NCBI GenBank assembly: GCA_964451095.1 | Contig: CAYVGI010000003.1 | Location: 20,256-84,255 of the forward strand | Source: DAOTTY01 sp964451095 | Lineage (GTDB): Bacteria > Chloroflexota > Anaerolineae > Aggregatilineales > Phototrophicaceae | Direction of reading: 5' to 3' | Length of the DNA: 64,000 nucleotides | Shown here: positions 26,193 through 34,153 of the stretch, piece after piece | Layout of the letters: every line of letters begins with the position of its first letter | Numbering within the stretch: the first letter of the stretch is position 1 | The notes under the pieces: model-generated | What the model was told of the DNA's origin: nothing | Database searches by the model: none | Seen by the model: the letters and a program-made list of their open reading frames with translations, nothing else | Made by a program: the position numbers and the translations under genes

Positions 26193-26217
26193 AGGGGCAT
26201 GAACACAACATGCCCCT
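26193..26217 (+). terminator. Perfect 9-bp hairpin after the rpsR operon
   Basis: AGGGGCATG (26193-26201), loop AACACAA and CATGCCCCT (26209-26217). The following CTTGCTTGC is a poor T-tract. An ATG inside the right arm (26210) is in frame with the next gene but has no ribosome binding site. Confidence 0.6.
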
Positions 26218-26245
26218 CTTGCTTGCACAAAAACGAGGTAAAACT

Positions 26246-27703
26246 ATGGCTAAGCGGGACACCACTGGCATCCCCAAAAGAAGACGCAAATCCAAACAGC
26301 AGCAGCAGCAAGAGCAGCCCGAAGCAAACAGCGGCGTTCTCGGTAGTGTGCTCGGGCAGCAGTACGAAAACCGTGGGGAGCGAGAAGCGCACCTGCAACG
26401 CCTGATTGTGATCGGCATTGGCGGGGTGCTGGGGCTGCTCACGGTACTCATCCTTGGTGCTCTCCTGTGGGAATCACTCGCTGTGCCCCGGCAAACGGTT
26501 GCCGTCGTCAACGGCGAGACCATCTCCATTGCAGACTTCCAGGAGCGTGTGCGCCTGGAACGGCTCATCATCAACCAGCAGTTCTACAACGACGTTCCAT
26601 TCCTGCAAAGCATCGGCTTGCTGCAAGACCCGAACCAGATCATCCAGCAAGAACCCTATGCAACCTACTGGAGCGAGATCACCGGGCAGCCGGACGTGCT
26701 GGGGCTGCGTGTGCTGGAGAACATGATCGAAGAAGAAATCCTGCGGCAAGAAGCAGCGGAGATGGGCATCACGGTAGATGAGGCTGCCGTTGACGAGCGT
26801 GTGGAGGAGTTCTTCAACCTCACACTGGCGACGGAAGAGCCGCAAGTCACCGAGGAAGCAACAGAAGAGATCACGCCAACCGCAACGCCGACGCCGTTTG
26901 TGTCGCCCACGCCGTCCCCCGTACCGACGGACACGCCATCGCCCACGCCGACCCCGATTGTTGCGGCTGCAACCGAAGAAGTGGGCGCTACTGAGGAAGC
27001 GCAACCCTCCCCGACGATTACACCGCGCCCGACAGACACCCCCTCGCCTACGCCATCTAACGAGGAGCGCCAAGCCGACTTTGAGGAGTCGCTGGATCGG
27101 TTCTATTCCGAAGCAGGGGACGTTAACCTGAACCGGGAGACGGTGCAGCGCTACTTTGAATTCCAGTTGCTGCTAGAGCAACTGCGAGAGGACGTGACGG
27201 CGGATGTGGAACGCGAAGCGCCCCACGTTAACGCCCGCCACATCCTGGTAGACACAGAAGAACAGGCACAGCAGATAATCGCCGCGTTGGAAGAAGGCGA
27301 ATCCTTTGCAGACCTCGCACGGGCAGTTTCCACAGATAGTGGCTCCGGTGCACGCGGTGGTGAGCTAGGCTGGTCTGCCGCGAGCAACTACGTCCCGCCC
27401 TTCCGCGATGCAACCATCAGTGCAGAAATCGGTGAGATTGTCGGTCCGGTGGAAAGTGAGTTTGGCTTCCACATCATCCAGGTACGCGCCCGCGAAGACC
27501 GCGAACTGAGCGAGAACGAGTTCGAGGGAGCACGCGACGTTGCCTTCACCGAGTGGGTAGAGGACGTCACCAGCGAAGAAAACAACGACATTGAGCAAAA
27601 CGATAACTGGCCCGCCCACGTCCCCACCGATCCGTTCTTTGATGTGTCGCGCATTCTTGGTGGCGCAGAGGACGACGAGGACGACGACCACAACGACATG
27701 TAG
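26246..27703 (+). CDS. Membrane-anchored PpiC/SurA-type peptidyl-prolyl isomerase
   Basis: 485 residues. Lys/Gln-rich cytoplasmic N-terminus, one TM (about 53-75), then a SurA-like N-domain ('VAVVNGETISIADFQERVRL'). A Thr/Pro-rich insert (about 205-275) interrupts this before the C-terminal rotamase domain ('HVNARHILVDTEEQAQQI' to 'FGFHIIQVRAR'). The tail is highly acidic. It should assist folding of exported proteins on the outer face. ATG 26246 follows GAGG (26235-26238) by seven bases. It is flanked by hairpins on both sides, so it is probably a single-gene transcript. Confidence 0.88.
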   Translation: MAKRDTTGIPKRRRKSKQQQQQEQPEANSGVLGSVLGQQYENRGEREAHLQRLIVIGIGGVLGLLTVLILGALLWESLAVPRQTVAVVNGETISIADFQERVRLERLIINQQFYNDVPFLQSIGLLQDPNQIIQQEPYATYWSEITGQPDVLGLRVLENMIEEEILRQEAAEMGITVDEAAVDERVEEFFNLTLATEEPQVTEEATEEITPTATPTPFVSPTPSPVPTDTPSPTPTPIVAAATEEVGATEEAQPSPTITPRPTDTPSPTPSNEERQADFEESLDRFYSEAGDVNLNRETVQRYFEFQLLLEQLREDVTADVEREAPHVNARHILVDTEEQAQQIIAALEEGESFADLARAVSTDSGSGARGGELGWSAASNYVPPFRDATISAEIGEIVGPVESEFGFHIIQVRAREDRELSENEFEGARDVAFTEWVEDVTSEENNDIEQNDNWPAHVPTDPFFDVSRILGGAEDDEDDDHNDM

Positions 27704-27710
27704 CGCAACC

Positions 27711-27742
27711 GGGGCATCCCATTGGTGGGATGTCCCTTTTTT
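27711..27742 (+). terminator. Rho-independent terminator after the PpiC gene
   Basis: GGGGCATCCCA and TGGGATGTCCC form a stem with one G-T pair around loop TTGG, followed by six T (27737-27742). Position and form are convincing. Confidence 0.88.
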
Positions 27743-27759
27743 GGCTTCGTTGCTGTGGC

Positions 27760-27773
27760 TATAATCCGCCCCA
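27760..27773 (+). promoter_or_regulatory. -10 element placing the start site at the fhaA ATG
   Basis: A perfect TATAAT (27760-27765) is followed by seven bases and then ATG 27773. No ribosome binding site fits in the gap, so the mRNA is probably leaderless. The -35 region is the terminator's T-run, giving a poor match. Confidence 0.5.
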
Positions 27774-28552
27774 TGAAAGACTCAAACATTGCCCAACTGG
27801 AAGCCCGCCTGGAAAACCTGGTCGAAGGCGCGTTTGCCCACTTCTTCGGGAAGAAAATCCGCGCCCAGGATGTTGCCCTGCAACTGGCACGGGGCATGGA
27901 ATCGGGGCTGCGGGTTAGTAACGACCGAGACCCACGTTCCATCGCGCCAGATAGTTACCGCATCCGCGTTAGCGCGGACACCGTCGCTCACCTGCAAAAA
28001 CGCCAGCCGAACCTGACTGCGATCCTCAGCCAGCACATGGTTGAACTCGCTGCCAGTTCGGGCTATCGCCTGGATGCCGCCCCCGTCATAGAACTTATCT
28101 CCGACGAAGCGCTGAAGTCCGGCGACATTCGCGTGACCGCCCATCACATCCAAGCAAGCGACAATTCTACCAATATCATCAACCGAGTTGCCATCCCGGC
28201 GAAGAACGAGCACCCCAATAACCCGCAGTTGATTGTCGGCACGCGAACCATCGCGCTCGATGAGCCGCTGCTCAATGTGGGGCGCAGCCTGGATAATCAC
28301 GTCATCCTGGAAGACCCCCAGGTTTCGCGCCATCACGCGCAAATCCGCCTGCGGTTTGGGCGCTACACCCTGTTCGACGGGCAAAGCCGCAGCGGCACCT
28401 TTGTGAACGACATCATGGTGCGAGAGCACACCCTGCACGCGGGCGACATCATCCGCATGGGCAACACCCAACTGCTGTACGTTGAGGACGACGAACTGGA
28501 GCAAACCGACGGAAACATGCCACCCACCAACCCGAATGACGAGGGCGCATGA
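27773..28552 (+). CDS. fhaA: FhaA-like protein: DUF3662 plus C-terminal FHA domain
   Basis: 259 residues. The N-terminal part ('LEARLENLVEGAFAHFFGKK', 'VALQLARGME') is the DUF3662 domain of FhaA. The C-terminal FHA domain (about 165-240) has the phosphothreonine-binding pattern 'VGRSLDNHVILEDPQVSRHH' and 'SRSGTFVNDI'. In Mycobacterium, FhaA binds phosphorylated MurJ and restrains cell-wall synthesis at poles and septa; a related job is likely as rodA/ftsW and murJ are nearby. No Ser/Thr kinase gene is within the window. It overlaps fhaB by four bases. Confidence 0.85.
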   Translation: MKDSNIAQLEARLENLVEGAFAHFFGKKIRAQDVALQLARGMESGLRVSNDRDPRSIAPDSYRIRVSADTVAHLQKRQPNLTAILSQHMVELAASSGYRLDAAPVIELISDEALKSGDIRVTAHHIQASDNSTNIINRVAIPAKNEHPNNPQLIVGTRTIALDEPLLNVGRSLDNHVILEDPQVSRHHAQIRLRFGRYTLFDGQSRSGTFVNDIMVREHTLHAGDIIRMGNTQLLYVEDDELEQTDGNMPPTNPNDEGA

Positions 28553-29007
28553 CCCTTGCGATTGTTCTACTCCTCCTACGGGTACTTTCCGCCGTTGTGC
28601 TGCTGGCAATCGTCGGCGTACTATTCGTTATCATGTGGCGAGACTACCGCAGCGCCACCATAGAAATCGAAGAGGCACGCCGCGTCCACGGCAAACTCAT
28701 TGGGCTGCGCGAAATAGACGACAGTTATGTGCCTACTGGCGAGGTGTTCCCGTTGATGTCTGCAACGAGTATCGGACGTGCACCTGTGAACACCATCCGG
28801 CTAGACGACCAGACTGCCAGCAGTGAGCACTGTTCCGTGGTGCTGCGGGATGGCGTGTGGTGGCTAGAGGATCAGAACAGCCGCAATGGCACTAACCTTA
28901 ACCAGATGCCCGTCACACAGCCCGTTATCGTCACCAACGGCGACATTATCAATATCGGCACCAAACATTTTCGCATCGAACTCGAAGGGGCAGAAACATG
29001 GACTTAG
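28549..29007 (+). CDS. fhaB: FhaB-like single-TM protein with FHA domain
   Basis: 152 residues. A hydrophobic N-terminal helix (about 3-30) anchors a cytoplasmic FHA domain (about 72-146): 'ATSIGRAPVNTIRLDDQTAS', 'SEHCSVVLRDGVWWLEDQNS' and 'RNGTNLNQMPV'. The Arg, Ser and Asn positions for phosphothreonine binding are kept. It is translationally coupled to fhaA by an ATGA overlap and overlaps the SDR gene by ten bases. In actinobacteria, fhaB is part of the fhaA-fhaB-pstP-rodA-pbpA-pknA-pknB operon. Confidence 0.83.
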   Translation: MTLAIVLLLLRVLSAVVLLAIVGVLFVIMWRDYRSATIEIEEARRVHGKLIGLREIDDSYVPTGEVFPLMSATSIGRAPVNTIRLDDQTASSEHCSVVLRDGVWWLEDQNSRNGTNLNQMPVTQPVIVTNGDIINIGTKHFRIELEGAETWT

Positions 29008-29789
29008 GTTTGGCAGGCGCAAAGGTGCTCGTCACCGCAGCGAGCCAGGGACTGGGTGCGGCAACAGCACGCCGCTTTAGCCAGGAAGGGGCGCACGTTG
29101 TCGTCAACAGCCGCACCGCAGGCAAGCTGGCACAAACAGCGGAAGCCATCAGCACGGAGAGTGGAAATCCGGTTTATGCACTCGCCGCAGATGTGACCGA
29201 CAACGACGCCACCGTGCAAATGGTGCACCAAGCGGCAGAAAAGCTGGACGGGCTAGACGTGATCGTCACCAATGCGGGCGGTCCTCCAGCAGGCGTGTTC
29301 GATGACTTTAGCCAGGACGCCTGGGAAGACGCTGTTCAGCTAAACCTGCTGAGTGCGGTTAACCTCATCCGGGCGGCACTGCCCTACCTGCGCGAGTCTG
29401 ACAGGGCGGCAATCCTCACCATTACGTCTATCGCCGCCAAAGAACCGCAGGGCAACCTCACCCTGTCCAATGCGGTGCGCCCCGCCGTGCTAGGACTCAC
29501 CAAAACACTCTCGCTGGAACTGGCGACGGAGGGCATCCGCGTGAACAGCATTCTACCCGGCATTACGGACACCGAACGTATCGTCAAGCTGGTGAGTGCC
29601 CGTGCGGAGAAGAACAACACATCCGAGCAAGAGGAGCGCGAACGCATGGGCGGGGCAATTCCGCTGGGGCGCATCGGCAAACCGGAAGAGTTCGCCAATG
29701 TCGCGGTGTTCTTATGCTCACCAGCGGCAGGTTTCATCACAGGCGCGATGGTGCCTGTTGACGGCGGTGCCGGGCACACAATCATATAG
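28998..29789 (+). CDS. SDR-family protein with a replaced catalytic Tyr-Lys pair
   Basis: 263 residues with a classical Rossmann fold. 'GAKVLVTAASQGLGAATARR' binds the dinucleotide; 'VTNAGGPP' and 'TITSIAAKEPQGNLTLSNAV' follow. Where classical SDRs have Y-x-x-x-K, this protein has S-N-A-V-R, so the usual acid/base pair is missing. A subset of SDRs carries this L-S-N-x-x-R form. The C-terminus ends with 'ITGAMVPVDGGAGHTI'. It sits inside the FHA-RodA block; its substrate is not known. The ten-base overlap with fhaB indicates coupled translation. Confidence 0.85.
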   Translation: MDLGLAGAKVLVTAASQGLGAATARRFSQEGAHVVVNSRTAGKLAQTAEAISTESGNPVYALAADVTDNDATVQMVHQAAEKLDGLDVIVTNAGGPPAGVFDDFSQDAWEDAVQLNLLSAVNLIRAALPYLRESDRAAILTITSIAAKEPQGNLTLSNAVRPAVLGLTKTLSLELATEGIRVNSILPGITDTERIVKLVSARAEKNNTSEQEERERMGGAIPLGRIGKPEEFANVAVFLCSPAAGFITGAMVPVDGGAGHTII

Positions 29790-29811
29790 CACGAGAGGCG
29801 GACAAAGCATC

Positions 29812-30696
29812 ATGACAACACACGAGAAGGTGGCAATCGGGGTAATTGGTGGCTCCGGGCTGTACGACATGCCGGGCATCACCGATATGGCACCGGTAGA
29901 TATGGACACTCCATTTGGCAAACCATCCGCCCCATTGATGGTCGGCACGCTCAGCGGCAAGCGGGTGGCGTTCGTCCCCCGGCACGGCAACGGTCACGTC
30001 TACTCCCCCACAACAGTGCCCTACGCAGCGAACATCTACGCACTGAAGATGCTAGGTGTGCGCTACATTATTTCCGTAAGTGCGTGCGGCTCCCTGCAAG
30101 AGCAGTACGAGCCAGGGCATGTTGTCGTCGCAGACCAGCTCTACGACAACACCAAGCTCACCCGGCAGCGCAGCTTTTTCGAGCACGGTCTGGTGGCGCA
30201 CGTCTCCACTGCCCACCCATTTGACGACTACCCGCGCGTGCTCAACCACGATGGTGTGCACGCAGCGGGGGCCACCGCCCACGACGGCGGAACCTTTATC
30301 ACCATAGAGGGACCGCGCTTTAGCACCAAAGGCGAAAGTAATATCTTCCGGCAGTGGGGCTGCGATATTATCGGCATGACCACCTCACCAGAGGCGTTCC
30401 TGGCAACCGAGGCGGAGATCGCCTACGCTGTGCTGGCACACATCACCGACTACGACGTGTGGCACGAAACCGAAGCCCCGGTCACGGTGGAAGCGGTCAT
30501 GGCGACTGTTAAGCACAATGTTGAAATCGCCAGGGGTGCCATTGCCCATATCGTGGAGCACATCGACCTAACAACAGAATGCCCAGCGCACACGGCACTG
30601 GCAAACGCGCTGATCACCAACCCCGGCGCGATCCCGCCCGACGCAAAACGTAACCTGTCCGCTATCGTCGGGCACTATTTTGATGAACAGGCGTAA
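29812..30696 (+). CDS. mtnP: S-methyl-5'-thioadenosine phosphorylase
   Basis: 294 residues. It cleaves methylthioadenosine with phosphate to adenine and methylthioribose-1-phosphate, the substrate of MtnA (1063). Family marks: 'VAIGVIGGSGLYDMPGITD' at the start, phosphate-binding 'FVPRHGNGHVYSPTTVPYAAN', and 'TIEGPRFSTKGESNIFRQWG' with 'DIIGMTTSPEAFLATEAEI'. ATG 29812 is chosen because the conserved sequence begins there. The 3' end overlaps the rodA/ftsW gene by 14 bases, so this salvage enzyme is translationally tied to a cell-wall gene. Confidence 0.93.
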   Translation: MTTHEKVAIGVIGGSGLYDMPGITDMAPVDMDTPFGKPSAPLMVGTLSGKRVAFVPRHGNGHVYSPTTVPYAANIYALKMLGVRYIISVSACGSLQEQYEPGHVVVADQLYDNTKLTRQRSFFEHGLVAHVSTAHPFDDYPRVLNHDGVHAAGATAHDGGTFITIEGPRFSTKGESNIFRQWGCDIIGMTTSPEAFLATEAEIAYAVLAHITDYDVWHETEAPVTVEAVMATVKHNVEIARGAIAHIVEHIDLTTECPAHTALANALITNPGAIPPDAKRNLSAIVGHYFDEQA

Positions 30697-32008
30697 AAAC
30701 ACAGGCACCTTCGCCGCCGAAATCAGCCCCGTGCGCCAGTCTGAGCAGGTATTGGTGGTGCTGGGCGCAATATTCATTGCCATAAACATCTTCACATTGG
30801 CGCTGGTGCGGGGTTTCCAGGTGGGGGACTGGCTGGCGCTGGGCGTGTGGATACTGTGCTGCCTGCTGGGCATGTGGGTGCTAGAGCGCAGGCTCCCGCA
30901 GCGTGACCCGCTGCTGTTCCCGGTAGCAATGCTGCTCACAGGCTGGGGGCTGGTTGTGATCGACCGCCTCTCCGAAGGCTACATCTACAATTTTGCCTAT
31001 CGGCAAACCATGTGGATGGCACTGGGCGTTGTCATTATGCTCATCATTGCCATCCGCCCGGAGCCGCTGCGCTGGCTGCGAGAGTACCGCTACCTGATGC
31101 TTATCTTAGGACTGATTCTGCTGGTAAGCACGATTGTTTTTGGCACCAACCCGACTGGCTCCCCGTTTGCGCCGCAGTTGTGGCTCGGCTTTGGCGATGT
31201 GTTCTTCCAACCGTCGGAACTGCTGAAAATCATTCTGGTGGGTTTTCTAGCAAGCTACCTGGCAGAGCAATACCCCGCCCTACGTGCAGAGGGGCTGGAC
31301 CTGCCAGAAAACAGCCTGCTGTCGCTATCGCCGCGCATTCTCGGTCCGGTGCTGCTGATGTGGGCGCTATCGATCGTCATTCTGGTGTGGCAGCGTGACC
31401 TGGGCACGGCAACGTTGTTTTTTGGCGTGTTTGTCGTGCTGCTGTACGTCGCCAGCAGCAACTGGATCGTGATCGCGGGCGGTGCCTTGCTCACGGCAGT
31501 CGCGGGCACAGCGGCGTACTTCCTGTTCGGAGTGGTGCGCCTGCGCGTGGACATCTGGCTGGATCCGTGGTCGCAGGCAGACGGCAATGCCTACCAGATT
31601 GTGCAAAGCCTGCTGGCATTTGCGGCGGGCGGCGTATTCGGGCAGGGCATCGGGCAGGGCGCACCCACGTACATCCCCGTCGTACACTCAGACTTTGTGT
31701 TCGCTGCAATTGCCGAGGAGTGGGGGCTTTTGGGCGTGATTGTTGTCATCATTGGTGTGCTCACGCTGGTGATGCGCGGGCTGCGCATCAGCGTGCTACA
31801 GCAAGACCGCCCCTTCTACGCGCTGATTGCCGTGGGGCTAAGCAGCCTCATCGGGATACAAAGCCTGCTGATTATCGGGGGGACACTGCGGGTGCTGCCA
31901 CTGACGGGTGTCACGCTGCCATTCGTGAGCTATGGCGGCAGTTCGCTCATCGTGAACTTCATCATCGTCGGGTTATTGATGCGGCTGAGCCAACGCGAGG
32001 TGCTGTAG
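30683..32008 (+). CDS. SEDS peptidoglycan glycosyltransferase (RodA/FtsW family)
   Basis: 441 residues with about ten membrane segments. SEDS motifs are intact: 'FQPSELLKIILVGFLASYLA', the extracytoplasmic 'HSDFVFAAIAEEWGLLG' whose Asp corresponds to the catalytic residue of RodA, and the final 'FVSYGGSSLIVNFIIVGLLM'. It should polymerise lipid II into glycan strands. Which of RodA or FtsW it is cannot be settled from motifs; the FHA/PBP context favours RodA. The start overlaps mtnP by 14 bases. The PBP-like gene follows after two bases. Confidence 0.92.
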   Translation: MNRRKNTGTFAAEISPVRQSEQVLVVLGAIFIAINIFTLALVRGFQVGDWLALGVWILCCLLGMWVLERRLPQRDPLLFPVAMLLTGWGLVVIDRLSEGYIYNFAYRQTMWMALGVVIMLIIAIRPEPLRWLREYRYLMLILGLILLVSTIVFGTNPTGSPFAPQLWLGFGDVFFQPSELLKIILVGFLASYLAEQYPALRAEGLDLPENSLLSLSPRILGPVLLMWALSIVILVWQRDLGTATLFFGVFVVLLYVASSNWIVIAGGALLTAVAGTAAYFLFGVVRLRVDIWLDPWSQADGNAYQIVQSLLAFAAGGVFGQGIGQGAPTYIPVVHSDFVFAAIAEEWGLLGVIVVIIGVLTLVMRGLRISVLQQDRPFYALIAVGLSSLIGIQSLLIIGGTLRVLPLTGVTLPFVSYGGSSLIVNFIIVGLLMRLSQREVL

Positions 32009-32010
32009 CC

Positions 32011-33429
32011 ATGAACTTTACCCGCGAAATTAACCGCTTGATGGCAGCAATGATGGCAGCGTTTACCGTTATGCTGCTCGTCGCCGCCTACTACGGCGTC
32101 GCTGGCAGCATCACCCTACTCCCCCGCGAGGACAACCCCCGCCTGGTCGAAGCGGAGCAGTCTATTTTGCGCGGTGGCATCTACGACCGTAACGGTGAAC
32201 CGCTGGCGCAAACCACCGCTGGCGAGGGCGGCTTCGCAGAGCGCAGCTACATCAGCGAGGCAGCATACAGTGCGCTTGGTTACTACAGCTATCGCTACGG
32301 CACCAGCAATGCAGAAACAGCATTTGACGCGCAACTGAGCGGCGCAAACCTGCCCCCCACGCTTGACCAGCTTGTGTTGGGACGCCCACCACGCGGTGAG
32401 GACATCCAGCTTACGCTGGACATCGCCGTGCAAAGGCGTGTCTTCCGCGCCATGGAAGGCTACGACGGTGCCGCCGTCGTTATGACGGTGCCCAATGGGG
32501 AGCTGCTTGCGCTGGTGAGCCTGCCAACCTACGACCCCAACACCCTGGACGATGACTGGGACACACTCATTGAAGCGCCCGGCAACCCGTTCTTCAACCG
32601 AGTGCTGCAAGGCAGCTATCAACCGGGCACGATGATGCAGCTACCCGTACTGTTAGATGCGATCACACGCGGGCAATCGCTGAATGCCCAGTTCCCAAGC
32701 GGCGCATCCCCCGTGCAGCTTGACGACCTGACTTTAAGCTGTGTCGTCAGTCCCCCACAAATTCAGCTCACACTGGCAGAAGCTTATGTATACGGTTGCC
32801 CAGCGCCGTTTGCCCAGCTTGTGTCCGTTCTCCACGCAGAGCGCTTCCAGGCGGAGCTTGACGTGCTGCGCCTGCAAAACCCACCCACCCTTGCGGGCTT
32901 CCTGCCAGAGCAGGACAGCGGCGGAGACGGAACCGACACACCCAACGTCCTCCTGACCACAGCAAACATGCGAGAGAACGTGCTCGGGCAGGGCATGTTT
33001 AATCTATCCCCGATGGCGGTTAACGCCATGGTCGCGGCGGTCGCAAACGGCGGCAACACCCCACAACCTCGCATCCTTGCCGGGACGAGACCCCAGGGCG
33101 CAACCGAGTGGATACCCAACCAACAGCGATTCGCCACCATCCCCTACACCACACCCCAGGCAGCAACGGCAACCCGCGACCTGATGAGCCAGTCTGTGCG
33201 GGTGGGCAACGCTAGCCAGATCACATGGAGCGGGCAGTCTGTGCGCGGGCAGGGGGCAATTGCCTACAGCGGGGAAAGCACATTAGTGTGGTTTACGGGC
33301 TTTGCGCGTTACACCAGTGGGGAGGCAGCGGTCGTCACGGTGATACTGGAGGATACGGCGGACGTTGCAGCAGCAGCAACCGTCGCCAGGGAAGCGCTAA
33401 ACGCTGCCAACATCGCCCTCACCCGCTGA
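32011..33429 (+). CDS. PbpA-like penicillin-binding-protein homologue lacking all three catalytic motifs
   Basis: 472 residues with one N-terminal TM (about 10-33), then the class B PBP opening 'ILRGGIYDRNGEPLAQT' and a transpeptidase-like domain from about residue 130. The nucleophile motif SxxK in 'Y-P-P-G-S-x-x-K' reads Y-Q-P-G-T-M-M-Q (T207, Q210). The SxN motif reads G-C-P (262-264), and KTG reads R-G-Q (412-414). The frame is uninterrupted and fold-defining stretches such as 'LVWFTGFARY' remain, so this is a conserved non-catalytic protein rather than a decaying gene. It is probably a scaffold or activator for the SEDS protein encoded two bases upstream. Its end overlaps the convergent PHP gene by 33 bases. 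Confidence 0.85.
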   Translation: MNFTREINRLMAAMMAAFTVMLLVAAYYGVAGSITLLPREDNPRLVEAEQSILRGGIYDRNGEPLAQTTAGEGGFAERSYISEAAYSALGYYSYRYGTSNAETAFDAQLSGANLPPTLDQLVLGRPPRGEDIQLTLDIAVQRRVFRAMEGYDGAAVVMTVPNGELLALVSLPTYDPNTLDDDWDTLIEAPGNPFFNRVLQGSYQPGTMMQLPVLLDAITRGQSLNAQFPSGASPVQLDDLTLSCVVSPPQIQLTLAEAYVYGCPAPFAQLVSVLHAERFQAELDVLRLQNPPTLAGFLPEQDSGGDGTDTPNVLLTTANMRENVLGQGMFNLSPMAVNAMVAAVANGGNTPQPRILAGTRPQGATEWIPNQQRFATIPYTTPQAATATRDLMSQSVRVGNASQITWSGQSVRGQGAIAYSGESTLVWFTGFARYTSGEAAVVTVILEDTADVAAAATVAREALNAANIALTR

Positions 33430-34122
33430 GGGAGTGCGCTCCCCGCCGGGTTGGGTCGTCAGGTTCGCCTTGCGCGTCCACTTCGCAAACGTGCTGCCAA
33501 AGTGCACAAAAAAAGGGCTGAGCTTCATGTTCGTCTCGGCAGTTTGCAGTGCCACCCGGAACTCATCGGCATTGACGAAGGGCGTCATCTGCAACGTGGA
33601 CTGACCGTATTCCATCAGCGTGTGAGCATCGCTGCCCACGGTGCCGCGCAGGTTGTTTTTCTTGGCATAATCCTGCGCAAGCTGGTTTTCCGTCAGCGAC
33701 AGACAGCGTGCATTGAAGATCTCGATGGCGTCCACATGCTCGATAATCTCGTCAAGGTCTTCCTGCCGCCACGCTCCCTTGCGGTATTTGTCAAACGGGT
33801 GGGACACGCTAATGACCGCTCCCTGGTCGCGCAAGCGCTTGATCGTCTCCATGGGTGTGAGCTTGGGCGGCACAGTTTCTGTGACGAAGTACGCCAGCAG
33901 CTCGCCCTTGGTGGTAAAAATCTCCTCACCGGGAATGACCAACTCCGGCGCTATCTGGTGGAAGACGAGCGCCCCCTCGGCAGTGTTATGGTCGGTAATC
34001 GCAATCTTGTCTACGCCACGCTGCTTACACACATGCATAATCTCCTCGAACCGCGTCAGGCAGTCCATTGAGTAGTACGTGTGGCTGTGGAGTTCTACAT
34101 TCCAGCGTGTTTCGGACGCCAT
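33397..34122 (-). CDS. PHP-domain phosphoesterase
   Basis: 241 residues. Metal-binding motifs of the PHP fold are present: 'VELHSHTYYSMD' (H-x-H), 'IAITDHNTAEGA' (D-H), 'PGEEI', 'VSHPFDKYRKG' and 'GSDAHTLMEYG' (D-x-H). Such stand-alone PHP proteins hydrolyse small phosphate esters or nucleotides; the substrate is not evident. GAGG lies seven bases before ATG 34122. It follows the flippase-like gene by 31 bases on the same strand and probably shares its transcript. Confidence 0.85.
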   Translation of the reverse strand: MASETRWNVELHSHTYYSMDCLTRFEEIMHVCKQRGVDKIAITDHNTAEGALVFHQIAPELVIPGEEIFTTKGELLAYFVTETVPPKLTPMETIKRLRDQGAVISVSHPFDKYRKGAWRQEDLDEIIEHVDAIEIFNARCLSLTENQLAQDYAKKNNLRGTVGSDAHTLMEYGQSTLQMTPFVNADEFRVALQTAETNMKLSPFFVHFGSTFAKWTRKANLTTQPGGERTPSAGEGDVGSV

Positions 34123-34153
34123 CTCAAAACCTCATTTGTTTTATAGGATCGGC

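Noticed and set aside
26210..26245. Earlier ATG for the PpiC gene
   Set aside because: It lies in the right arm of a 9-bp hairpin with no ribosome binding site; GAGG correctly precedes ATG 26246.
31567..32010. Frame extending upstream of the PBP-like gene
   Set aside because: This part is the out-of-frame shadow of the rodA/ftsW gene; the true start is ATG 32011.
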